From contig CALEGD010000100.1 in NCBI GenBank assembly GCA_937877075.1, forward strand, positions 1 to 8,491: a stretch of DNA of 8,491 nucleotides, in the 5' to 3' direction. Below the pieces are notes generated by a model that worked only from the letters and a program-made list of their open reading frames with translations, was not told the origin of the DNA and searched no databases. The translations under genes were made by a program, and so were the position numbers. This document shows positions 1 to 7,222 of the stretch, in pieces (position 1 is the first letter of the stretch; each line of letters begins with the position of its first letter). Origin of the DNA: an uncultured Acholeplasmatales bacterium. Lineage in GTDB: Bacteria; Bacillota_I; Bacilli_A; ML615J-28; CAG-698.

Positions 1-1851
1 GTTGCCGTCTCTTCCAAAACCATTATTACCACGGAAAATCTTCTTGATGATTCATATTTAGAAGATAATTCTCTTTATTTAACCGCTACCGATGTAAATT
101 GGAAAGAAGAGGGTGACTATATTGCAGATTACTATGATCCGAAAATCAAAACTGAAATCAGAAATTTTATCTTAATCAGAAATGAAAACCAATTAAAAGC
201 AGGTAAATCTTATCTGGATTTACTGGGGGGTACCTTATTACCTGGAGTTTTTCCTTCGGGAATAATCTCTAATTCGGAAAATAGTTTTTTCTTATATGGA
301 AATATTGATACCGGAGATTATCCTTATCAAACTCAGGATCGCTATTCCTTTGCTTATCTTTCCTATTTTGAGGGTGGACAATTAATCTGGGATCTGATTT
401 TTCACCCTGGGCGTTATGGTTCCTTTAATGATGCTTGTTTAACGGAAAAAGGTATTGCTTTAATCGGTGATTATGACCACATCAACCAGGGGAAGAACAT
501 TATTATCTATGAGGTTACAAAAAATAAGGAAATCACTTTCCAGAAAGAGATTATGGGAGGCGGAGATGAGTTCGGAAGTAAAATCTTCTTTAGTCTCGGA
601 AGTTTCTTTTTTCTCGGTTCAACCACATCCGATGATTATGATTTTTCCAGATTTCCTAGGTTGGAGCGGAATGTTTTTACCGGAAAAATATCGCCGGAAG
701 GAATTCTTTATCTTAATTCGACCGATTATGATAAACTTTATGATGGCCTATACCAAAAAGGAAGTTTTTACCTTCTTTGTGAAGATGGAAGCAATTTTGA
801 TTTGCTTGCCATTGATGAAAAAATGAAAGCTAGCAAGGTTTCTCTTAATCAATATAAATCTGAATACAGCTTTATTTTAAAAGAATATGAGAATAAAATT
901 CTTCTTACATTTTTAAAAGGCGGAAAAGAGATAAAATGTTTACTCTTTGATTCAGAACTGAATCAGCTTGAAGAAAACCTATTTACTTTAGATAATACAA
1001 TCCTTGATTATGATTTGATTTTAACCCCAGAACCGATTTTTATTGTCTCGACAATCAAAGATTCAAAAGGCAATTTAACCCTGGCAAAACTAGAATCAGA
1101 CGGATTTTTTAAGATCCTAAAAACTCAGGAATTAGAAATTAGGCCAAGTATATTCGGATTAAGCCAAGATGATAAAGGGGTAATTAAATTTAGTCTTTTT
1201 GAAGAAAGAACCGGGAAAACTAAAAGATATTCTTTCCGACATTATCAAATGATTGAGGATTATTCTGAGCTAAATGATTTTTTTGTTTTGGAAAGAAATA
1301 TTTTCCTTAACGGTAAAAGTTTAGAAAAACAATATTTAAGTGATAATATTCCGGAATACCCTTATGGAAATTATCAAAAACTTTATCGCCATCATGATAA
1401 AGATTTAGAATACTATCTTGAAGATCATTATTTTTTCCCCGTTTCAACAAATATTAAAAACGGTGAAATTTATGAATTGGGAGTTTGTCTTGCTTTTAAC
1501 GGAATCGGTTATTTGAACGGAACAGAAATTAAGTCCGGAACTACGGTTAATGAAATTGGTCATTATCTTTTGGAAATCAGATCACCCGAGGGGTTTGAAG
1601 CATATGTTTTTGAAGTAGCCGTCTTAAGTGAGGTTGAAGAGGAAATAAGCGAAAAAATAATACTTGAAGCAGGAGATATAACAGGAAAAACAATAAGCAC
1701 TGAGGGAGGATCTTTTCTCGAACTAAACTTGCAGGAAAACGAAGAAAATCCGGATTACGTTTTGCCATCGATTCTAATCGGTATCCTTCTCGGCTCAATC
1801 TTTGGGAAGTTAATGACGAAAATCGGTTTTAGGAGGAAGAAAAATGTTTAA
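1..1851 (+). CDS. Propeller-repeat/Ig-like membrane-anchored surface protein, 5'-truncated by window edge
   Basis: The frame is open from base 1 to the TAA at 1849-1851, giving at least 616 residues; the true start lies upstream. I do not recognise a named family. Residues about 76-235 hold repeating blade-like units, each with a hydrophobic 'sFFLyGn/GiALIGD/FFFLGST' strand followed by an Asp/Tyr-rich turn and a 'y-L-s/i-Y-e-V/F-t-G-k-I' strand, as in beta-propeller repeat proteins. Residues about 481-540 match a small Ig-like module found in many Bacillota surface proteins, with the core FNGIGYLNGTEIKSGTTVNE and a later G-x-Y-x-L strand. Residues about 587-602 form a transmembrane helix with Gly594, Gly598 and Gly602 in a GxxxGxxxG spacing, followed by the basic tail RRKK, which predicts an outside N-terminus and cytoplasmic C-terminus. 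No LPxTG sorting signal is present. The stop overlaps the next gene by 8 bases, so the two are probably co-translated. The ligand or role is unknown. The gene call is firm; the domain assignment is by eye. Confidence 0.85.
   Translation, partial: VAVSSKTIITTENLLDDSYLEDNSLYLTATDVNWKEEGDYIADYYDPKIKTEIRNFILIRNENQLKAGKSYLDLLGGTLLPGVFPSGIISNSENSFFLYGNIDTGDYPYQTQDRYSFAYLSYFEGGQLIWDLIFHPGRYGSFNDACLTEKGIALIGDYDHINQGKNIIIYEVTKNKEITFQKEIMGGGDEFGSKIFFSLGSFFFLGSTTSDDYDFSRFPRLERNVFTGKISPEGILYLNSTDYDKLYDGLYQKGSFYLLCEDGSNFDLLAIDEKMKASKVSLNQYKSEYSFILKEYENKILLTFLKGGKEIKCLLFDSELNQLEENLFTLDNTILDYDLILTPEPIFIVSTIKDSKGNLTLAKLESDGFFKILKTQELEIRPSIFGLSQDDKGVIKFSLFEERTGKTKRYSFRHYQMIEDYSELNDFFVLERNIFLNGKSLEKQYLSDNIPEYPYGNYQKLYRHHDKDLEYYLEDHYFFPVSTNIKNGEIYELGVCLAFNGIGYLNGTEIKSGTTVNEIGHYLLEIRSPEGFEAYVFEVAVLSEVEEEISEKIILEAGDITGKTISTEGGSFLELNLQENEENPDYVLPSILIGILLGSIFGKLMTKIGFRRKKNV
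1441..1617 (+). other. Ig-like module in the first surface protein
   Basis: Codons for residues about 481-539 encode the order N-G-x-x-Y, then hydrophobic strand, F-N-G, L-N-G, I-x-S-G-T, N-E-x-G-x-Y-x-L, and E-G followed by a final aromatic/Val strand. This is the usual pattern of the small Ig-like repeats of Bacillota cell-surface proteins. A related but more diverged copy occurs in the downstream gene at 3041-3214. Its position between propeller and membrane anchor suggests a stalk. Confidence 0.6.
1831..1836 (+). promoter_or_regulatory. Ribosome binding site for the second surface-protein gene
   Basis: A perfect AGGAGG lies 7 bases before the ATG at 1844. It sits inside the last codons of the preceding gene and also encodes part of that protein's Arg/Lys tail. 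It fixes the start at 1844 and shows independent initiation rather than a frameshift fusion of the two genes. Confidence 0.9.
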
Positions 1852-4027
1852 GTTTTTTATTCTCTTTTTTGGACTTATATTAAATAAAAATATCAATTTA
1901 AATTATGTAGAAGTAGTCAAGGTTGCGGAGGATAAGGTTCTAGATGAAAGAGGAGGATATGTCTTATTTCAAAATGAAGGCTTCTTTCTGCGCCATAAAG
2001 CTTCAAGTTGGTTAGTAGAGATTCCAAAGGCGGAAAAATATTTTATTGCTATGAAGGATGGAAATTTTCTTTATCTTTATTATACCTCAGAAGGTTTGGA
2101 GGCAAAGGAATATAATTCCTTAGGAAAGCTGGTTATGTCTAAAGTAATTCTTAAAAATCCCCTTTCTCTTCATGAGATTATTTATAATAAGGGCTTATAC
2201 TTATTTGGTAATATAAGTATCTATCAAGAAGAGTTTTTTAAAGCAGAAAGAGGAGATAGAGAAGGAGAAGATGCGATCGTCCTCCACTTTAATGAAAACT
2301 ATGAATTAATAGATTTTAAAATCTTTGGTGGTAAATTTGATGAAAGTTTTATCAAAGCCTTGCCAAATGATGAAGGTTTTTTTGTTGCGGGGAGAAAAGA
2401 TCCTGAAGGAGGAGGTGATTTTGGAAACGGCGGTCGTTTTAAGAATAGCCTAATTCTTGCAAAGCTTGATCAAGATCTAAGTCTTAGCTCACAAATAATT
2501 CTTGCATCAAATTCAAAAATATTGGATTTTTCCTTTTATAAAGATTTTCTATACCTTGCAAATGAAAACTCCCTTTATAAGCTAACACAGGATTTAAAGA
2601 TCATTCAAAAGAAAAAGTTTTCCGAAGACTTTATCGCTGCTACAGGTACTTTTTATAATAAATATTTGTTTTTTGGCTGTGAGAAGATTGAAATAATAGA
2701 TATTATTGATTTTCAAACTGAAAGCATTAATTCTTCATATTTGAATCCAGATACAAAGATGAAGATCTTACCGGAATCTATTTATCTTACTACAAAAGAT
2801 GAGCTTCTAAAATACGATCTTGCCTGTTTAGAAAACTTTATTACTCTGGATAATTATTATCCGGAGCTCAAGGTTCCGAAAAAAGTCAATACTATTTTTG
2901 GGGAAGCGGAATTAATTGAGGAAGAATATCTACAAGTTTTTGATCCGTTGATATGTGGAAACTATATAAAGGAGTTTCGTTTTCGTACTCTTCATGGTTT
3001 AAATTTTGCTCTCAGAAGGACGGAAAAAATAGAAATGCGGGCTAATGTCAGTAATAATAATATTTATCCCTTTGGTTATAGACTTCAGTTTACCGGGAAA
3101 GCAAAGCTTGACGGAGTATATATTCTAAATAATCACATTTTAAGTGAAGAAGGAGCTCACAGTTTAATATTATCTGATTATGAAGGTGAAGCGACGGAAA
3201 TAAACTTTTTTGTATCAAAAAAACAAATAAGTTTTCTTGAAAACCAAGAATTTAATTGGGATTTGGAGGTTGGAATCGGTGAGGATTTTTTTCTGGAATT
3301 GGCGATTAAGGGAATTGATGGAAAAGAAATAAAAGCTGTTATCTTTGACGGTGAAGAAAAACGCAATCTGATTTATAATCCCTCTAAAAACCAATTGTCT
3401 ATTCCCCTTAAAGCTCCGGATTCATCTTGTATAAGAGAATATTTTTTAGAAAAACTAATTTATTCTGATAACGGAACGATTTTGAGTTTACCACTATACC
3501 GAGTTTTTAGAGTAAATGTTCTTGGGGAGATTCCTGAAGTTTCCCTTAATCAACTTTCCTCTTTGGAATACGAAATTGATTTGGATGACAAAGATCAAAC
3601 TCTTCGCTATCTGGAGGTTATTCTTACAACTGAGAAGAAAGAATATCGGGAAATCTTTTCTCTCGGGACCCAGAATTTAATAATTCCAAACTTAAATTCC
3701 GAAGCGTATCAAGTAAAGATAAATCTGGTTTATGATCCCGGCAATCGTCAAGGTGAAGAAATAATGATTTTTTACGGTAAGTTTCAAGGTGATGAGGAAG
3801 GAAAAATTGGAGAGTTGGATATACTTAAAAATGGAAAAAGTCTAGAAAGGTTTAAACTTACATTCGATAAGAGTTTTACGGAACTTAAATCACAAGAGAA
3901 AGTCTTATATAAAAGTAAAAATCATCAATTTTTTAGAAACCTTGCTGGAGTAGTTTTAGGGGGAGGACTGGGCTTTTTCGGATTTGAATTCTTCCAAAAG
4001 CTTAAGAAAAAGAAAAAAAGATTATAA
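1844..4027 (+). CDS. Propeller/Ig-like surface protein with signal-like N-terminus and C-terminal membrane anchor
   Basis: A complete 727-residue protein that I cannot assign to a named family. It opens with a short hydrophobic stretch (MFKFFILFFGLIL) that resembles a signal peptide, though its hydrophobic core is short and there is no lipobox cysteine. Residues about 20-350 look like a beta-propeller; the clearest blade is about 162-209, with a D-E-x-F-I-x-x-x-x-N-D-E-G-F-F-V-A-G core, a GGGDFGNGG turn and a closing L-I-L-A-K-L-D strand. Residues about 400-457 are an Ig-like module (RLQFTGKAKLDGVYI core) diverged from the one in the upstream protein. Residues about 460-690 look all-beta, possibly two Ig or FN3-like domains. 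Residues about 700-717 form a membrane helix with Gly702, Gly706 and Gly710 in GxxxGxxxG spacing, followed by a tail of five Lys plus Arg. The start is set by AGGAGG 7 bases upstream, and the gene overlaps its upstream neighbour by 8 bases. A terminator follows directly, so this is the last gene of its transcript. The function is unknown; an exported, membrane-anchored ectodomain is inferred. Confidence 0.9.
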   Translation: MFKFFILFFGLILNKNINLNYVEVVKVAEDKVLDERGGYVLFQNEGFFLRHKASSWLVEIPKAEKYFIAMKDGNFLYLYYTSEGLEAKEYNSLGKLVMSKVILKNPLSLHEIIYNKGLYLFGNISIYQEEFFKAERGDREGEDAIVLHFNENYELIDFKIFGGKFDESFIKALPNDEGFFVAGRKDPEGGGDFGNGGRFKNSLILAKLDQDLSLSSQIILASNSKILDFSFYKDFLYLANENSLYKLTQDLKIIQKKKFSEDFIAATGTFYNKYLFFGCEKIEIIDIIDFQTESINSSYLNPDTKMKILPESIYLTTKDELLKYDLACLENFITLDNYYPELKVPKKVNTIFGEAELIEEEYLQVFDPLICGNYIKEFRFRTLHGLNFALRRTEKIEMRANVSNNNIYPFGYRLQFTGKAKLDGVYILNNHILSEEGAHSLILSDYEGEATEINFFVSKKQISFLENQEFNWDLEVGIGEDFFLELAIKGIDGKEIKAVIFDGEEKRNLIYNPSKNQLSIPLKAPDSSCIREYFLEKLIYSDNGTILSLPLYRVFRVNVLGEIPEVSLNQLSSLEYEIDLDDKDQTLRYLEVILTTEKKEYREIFSLGTQNLIIPNLNSEAYQVKINLVYDPGNRQGEEIMIFYGKFQGDEEGKIGELDILKNGKSLERFKLTFDKSFTELKSQEKVLYKSKNHQFFRNLAGVVLGGGLGFFGFEFFQKLKKKKKRL
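3041..3214 (+). other. Ig-like module in the second surface protein
   Basis: Codons for residues about 400-457 encode N-N-x-I-Y, then a G-Y-x-L strand, F-T-G-K-A-x-L-D-G, an E-E-G-A-H-S-L strand, D-Y-E-G and a closing I-N-F-F-V. The spacing of these elements parallels the module at 1441-1617, which supports a shared fold and possibly common ancestry. Sequence identity is low, and the match is by eye. Confidence 0.5.
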
Positions 4028-4048
4028 TACGATTTTAAAAAACCAATA

Positions 4049-4087
4049 AAAAGCTACTGATTTTCCAAACAGTAGTTTTTATTTTTT
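4049..4087 (+). terminator. Rho-independent terminator
   Basis: An 11-base-pair stem pairs AAAAGCTACTG (4049-4059) with CAGTAGTTTTT (4070-4080), including one G-T wobble, around a 10-base loop. It is followed by a six-T run at 4082-4087. It lies 21 bases after the stop of the second surface-protein gene. The A-run before the stem would give a T-run on the opposite strand, so it could work in both directions, though no convergent gene is present in the window. Confidence 0.88.
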
Positions 4088-4100
4088 CATAATCTTAAAG

Positions 4101-4129
4101 TGGTAAAATGAAAAGGAATGTGCTATACT
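4101..4129 (+). promoter_or_regulatory. Probable promoter of the dnaE-pfkA-metG unit
   Basis: An extended -10 element, TGCTATACT (TGn at 4121-4123, TATACT at 4124-4129), follows a weak -35-like TGGTAA at 4101-4106 with a 17-base spacer. Transcription would begin near 4135-4137, leaving a leader of about 30 bases before the ATG at 4166. A second, partly overlapping candidate is TGGTAAAAT (4101-4109), also an extended -10, but with only a poor upstream -35. Either placement puts the ATG at 4118 at or before the transcript start, which argues against that start. Confidence 0.55.
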
Positions 4130-4155
4130 ATATATAAAATAACGGGTAAAAAAAT

Positions 4156-4160
4156 GGTGA
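4156..4160 (+). promoter_or_regulatory. Ribosome binding site that decides the dnaE start
   Basis: GGTGA ends 5 bases before the ATG at 4166 and matches the right part of the consensus GGAGGTGA in correct register. The upstream in-frame ATG at 4118 has AAAGGA almost touching it (spacing 1), which is too close. The ATG at 4154 has only weak GGGT. Confidence 0.55.
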
Positions 4161-4165
4161 ATAGT

Positions 4166-7100
4166 ATGAATTTTGTAAATTTATACCTTGAAACTGAATA
4201 TACAATGTTGACAAGTCCGATTCGGTTAAAAGAACTGATCAACCTAGCAAAGGAATATCAGTATGAAGCTCTGGCCATCACTGATTTAAATAATATGCAC
4301 GGTGTTCTTAAGTTCTATGACCTTTGTCTGAAAAACGGAATTAAACCAATTATCGGGCTAAATGTCACGCTTGATTCTAAAGACAATTTCTATAATTCTT
4401 TACTTCTTTATGCAAAGGACGGAGTCGGTTATCAAAATTTACTGGCGATTTCCAGTAAAGCCAAAATTAAGGGTTTTGTGAAGATTGAAGAATTGAAGAA
4501 ATTCAAATCGGGATTGCTTGCGGTTTTACCCAGTGATGAAAATGAAATTATTAAACTTATAAAGGAAAAGAACAGTGAAAAAGCCGCTTCCTTGATATTA
4601 AAATATCGGGAATCGTTAAACGAGATTTATCTCGGGGTTGATATGCAAACTGAAAGTAATCGACTTTCGATTGAGGATATCACTAATTTCGGAAAGGCTA
4701 ACGGACTAAAGTCGGTAGCTCTTAATAAAACCGTTTATTTAAGGCGGGATGATATTGACGCTTATCAAGTATTACGATGTATTGATTTAGGTATGAATCA
4801 GTATTTGGTTAGCGAAAAAGAAACTTCTTTGGCTTTTATTAGCTCGGCCGAGGCAATCAGACGTTTTCGTGATTATCCCGAACTCATTCAAACAACAGTT
4901 GAAATCAGCAATTTATGTAATCTTAAACTTGAATTTGGAACTTATAAATTTCCGAACTTTCCGGACGCCCGTGGTCGGAGTTTTGATTTTTTGAGCGATT
5001 TGTGTAAGTTGGGATTAAATAAGAGACTAAAGGGTCGTCAAGTCAACTTTGAGAAATATAAAGAACGGATGTTTTATGAACTTAATGTTATCAATCAAAT
5101 GGGATTTTGTGATTACTTTTTGATTGTTTATGATTATATAAAATATGCGAAAAAGAATGGTATTCTTGTTGGTCCGGGTCGGGGTTCAGGTCCCGGGTCC
5201 CTAGTTAGCTATGTGCTCGGAATCACCGAAATAGATCCTTTAGAACACCATTTACTCTTTGAAAGATTTTTAAATCCGGAGCGGATATCGATGCCGGATA
5301 TCGATACCGATTTTCCTGATAACCGGCGGGATGAAGTAATTTCCTATGTTTCGGAAAAGTATGGGAAGGCTCGGGTTGCCCATATTTCCGCTTTCGGAAC
5401 TTTCGGAATTAGGCTGGCAATCCGTGATATAGCCAGAGTTATGAAACTCCCGGATATTGTTGTAAATGAAGTTTTGAAATTTGTTCCGGAATATGGAGGA
5501 TCTTTAGAAGAAGTAATTAACGGAAACGAAATGTTCCAGTCTTTGATAAGAGACAATTCTGAAGTCGGTGAATTAATTCGTATTGCCCGTAAACTGGAAG
5601 GCTTACCGCGGCATATTACAACACATGCCGCCGGAATTATTATTTCCGATCAAGATTTAGTAAATTATACACCGATTCAGACCGGCATTAACGGAATTTA
5701 CCAAACTCAATTTGAAGCCGGTGATTTGGAAAAAATCGGACTTGTGAAAATGGATTTTCTCGGTATCAGAAACCTGACGATCATTGATTCAGTGGTTGGA
5801 ATGATTAAGAAGGAAGATCAGGAATTCAATTTGAATAATATTCCTCTTGATGATAAATATACATATCAAATGATCGCAAATGGTGATACCGATGGTATCT
5901 TCCAACTTGAATCCTCAGGAATGAGGAATGTCTTGAGAGGACTTAAGACCAGCGAATTTAACGATATAGTAAATGCTAATGCCCTTTATCGACCTGGTCC
6001 CCGGGAAATGATTCCTAGTTTTATAAAAAGAAAATTCGGGGAGGAAAAGATTGATTATCTGCATTCCGACCTTAAGGATATTTTAGAGCCGACTTATGGA
6101 ATTATCGTTTTTCAGGAACAGATAATGCTTATCGCTCAAAAATTTGCCGGCTATACCCTTGGAATGGCCGATATATTGAGACGAGCCGTTTCGAAAAAGA
6201 ATGAATCGGTCATGTTAGCCGAGCGAGAAAATTTTGTCAAGAGTTCGTTAAGAAACGGTTATGATGAGGATGTCAGCAATAATATTTACGATTATATTCT
6301 TAAATTTGCCTCCTACGGTTTTAATAAGAGTCACTCGGTAGCCTATTCACTCATATCCTATCAAATGGCATATTTAAAAAGAAGATATTATAAATACTTC
6401 ATGTCGGTTTTGATGTCCAACAGTATCGGTAGTATCGGTTTAATTAGAAACTATATTAATGATTGTAGAAGAAAAAAGGTCGAGTTATATTTACCATCTG
6501 TTAATCACAGTGAAGACGGCTTTGTTGTTCGAGAAGGAGGAATTTATTATTCCCTGCTCGGAATTCAAAACTTAGGAGGAGTCACCGTTAATAATTTCCT
6601 TGAGGAAAGGAATCTAAACGGACCTTATAAGAATTATGATAATTTTATATCCAGAACTCGAAATATTTTCAATCGAAGAATTGTAGAACATATGATTTGG
6701 GCGGGAGCTCTTGACGAATTTAATCTTCCCCGAAAACAGATGGTTGAAGAATATGAAAATAGTTTAAACATGGCAAGTTTTTCTCCGCTTTTAGAGGAAA
6801 AGTTAATAGAACGTAGTTTCTCTGATGAGGAATATAGTTTTGAAGAAATATCATCCTATGAGCGACAAGCTTTAGGTTTTAATTTGAAATACAGTCTCTT
6901 TTCCCGGTATCGTGATTATGTCCGGGAAGTTGGAGCAGAAGAAATCGGAAAGTTGAAGATCGGAAGTAATATTCGAATACTTTTTGCCCTACGACGGATT
7001 CGAAAGATCGTAACAAAAACAAATAAGGAAATGGCTTTTCTTTCGATTTACGATGATACCGATGAAATTGATGCCGTTATGTTTCCGTCTTCATATTCTC

Positions 7101-7210
7101 TCTTTAAACATCATCTTGAGATAAATAATATTTATCTCGGGGAGGGAAAAGTAGAAGAAAGAAACGGAAGAAAACAATATATAATCAATAATTTAAAATT
7201 AATGAAATAA
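4166..7210 (+). CDS. dnaE: DNA polymerase III alpha subunit, DnaE type
   Basis: A template-directed DNA polymerase of the C family. In Bacillota, DnaE typically works beside PolC at the fork. The frame opens at 4118, but I take ATG 4166 because the protein then begins MNFVNLYLETEYT, matching the usual DnaE N-terminus, giving 1014 residues. Domains in order: PHP (about 1-200); polymerase core with GPGRGSGPGS at 336-345, PDIDTDF at 377-383 (catalytic Asp380 and Asp382), HITTHAAG at 483-490 and the third catalytic Asp530 in KMDFLG; then fingers with LYRPGP and FNKSHSVAYS; a helix-hairpin-helix region around LGIQNLGG; and a C-terminal OB fold (about 925-1014). It stops there, with no long C-terminal tail, and is somewhat shorter than B. 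subtilis DnaE, as in Mollicutes. The PHP histidine motif HxHxH is replaced by N-L-Y-L-E and the TDH motif by TDL, so PHP metal binding and any proofreading activity are probably lost. pfkA follows after 12 bases, an arrangement known from other low-GC Gram-positives and Mollicutes. Confidence 0.97.
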   Translation: MNFVNLYLETEYTMLTSPIRLKELINLAKEYQYEALAITDLNNMHGVLKFYDLCLKNGIKPIIGLNVTLDSKDNFYNSLLLYAKDGVGYQNLLAISSKAKIKGFVKIEELKKFKSGLLAVLPSDENEIIKLIKEKNSEKAASLILKYRESLNEIYLGVDMQTESNRLSIEDITNFGKANGLKSVALNKTVYLRRDDIDAYQVLRCIDLGMNQYLVSEKETSLAFISSAEAIRRFRDYPELIQTTVEISNLCNLKLEFGTYKFPNFPDARGRSFDFLSDLCKLGLNKRLKGRQVNFEKYKERMFYELNVINQMGFCDYFLIVYDYIKYAKKNGILVGPGRGSGPGSLVSYVLGITEIDPLEHHLLFERFLNPERISMPDIDTDFPDNRRDEVISYVSEKYGKARVAHISAFGTFGIRLAIRDIARVMKLPDIVVNEVLKFVPEYGGSLEEVINGNEMFQSLIRDNSEVGELIRIARKLEGLPRHITTHAAGIIISDQDLVNYTPIQTGINGIYQTQFEAGDLEKIGLVKMDFLGIRNLTIIDSVVGMIKKEDQEFNLNNIPLDDKYTYQMIANGDTDGIFQLESSGMRNVLRGLKTSEFNDIVNANALYRPGPREMIPSFIKRKFGEEKIDYLHSDLKDILEPTYGIIVFQEQIMLIAQKFAGYTLGMADILRRAVSKKNESVMLAERENFVKSSLRNGYDEDVSNNIYDYILKFASYGFNKSHSVAYSLISYQMAYLKRRYYKYFMSVLMSNSIGSIGLIRNYINDCRRKKVELYLPSVNHSEDGFVVREGGIYYSLLGIQNLGGVTVNNFLEERNLNGPYKNYDNFISRTRNIFNRRIVEHMIWAGALDEFNLPRKQMVEEYENSLNMASFSPLLEEKLIERSFSDEEYSFEEISSYERQALGFNLKYSLFSRYRDYVREVGAEEIGKLKIGSNIRILFALRRIRKIVTKTNKEMAFLSIYDDTDEIDAVMFPSSYSLFKHHLEINNIYLGEGKVEERNGRKQYIINNLKLMK

Positions 7211-7216
7211 AGAGGG
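7211..7216 (+). promoter_or_regulatory. Ribosome binding site of pfkA
   Basis: AGAGGG lies directly after the dnaE stop and 6 bases before the pfkA ATG. The 12-base gap leaves no room for a promoter or terminator, so pfkA is almost certainly co-transcribed with dnaE. Confidence 0.8.
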
Positions 7217-7222
7217 AATATT

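Noticed and set aside
467..826. A 119-codon open frame on the plus strand, in a different frame from the first surface gene
   Set aside because: The surface-protein frame is open and coherent through this whole stretch, while the alternative product is low-complexity (Met/Phe/Ser/Lys-rich) without a recognisable domain.
1577..1798. Short minus-strand open frame inside the first surface gene
   Set aside because: It is antisense to the Ig-like and anchor region; its Leu/Phe/Arg-rich product reflects the opposite strand of coding sequence.
1753..1851. Possible LPxTG-like sortase signal (YVLPSIL) before the membrane helix
   Set aside because: The Thr-Gly is missing and the LP lies at the edge of the hydrophobic segment itself, so a plain membrane anchor is more likely.
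1835..1851. Possible programmed frameshift fusing the two surface genes at the A-rich overlap
   Set aside because: A perfect AGGAGG with ideal spacing supports separate initiation, the second protein starts with its own signal-like segment, and no classic slippery heptamer in the needed direction is seen.
3178..3366. Minus-strand open frame of 62 codons inside the second surface gene
   Set aside because: It has no recognisable motif and lies fully antisense to a clearly coding stretch.
5344..5556. Minus-strand open frame of 70 codons inside dnaE
   Set aside because: It lies opposite the conserved polymerase core and shows no domain of its own.
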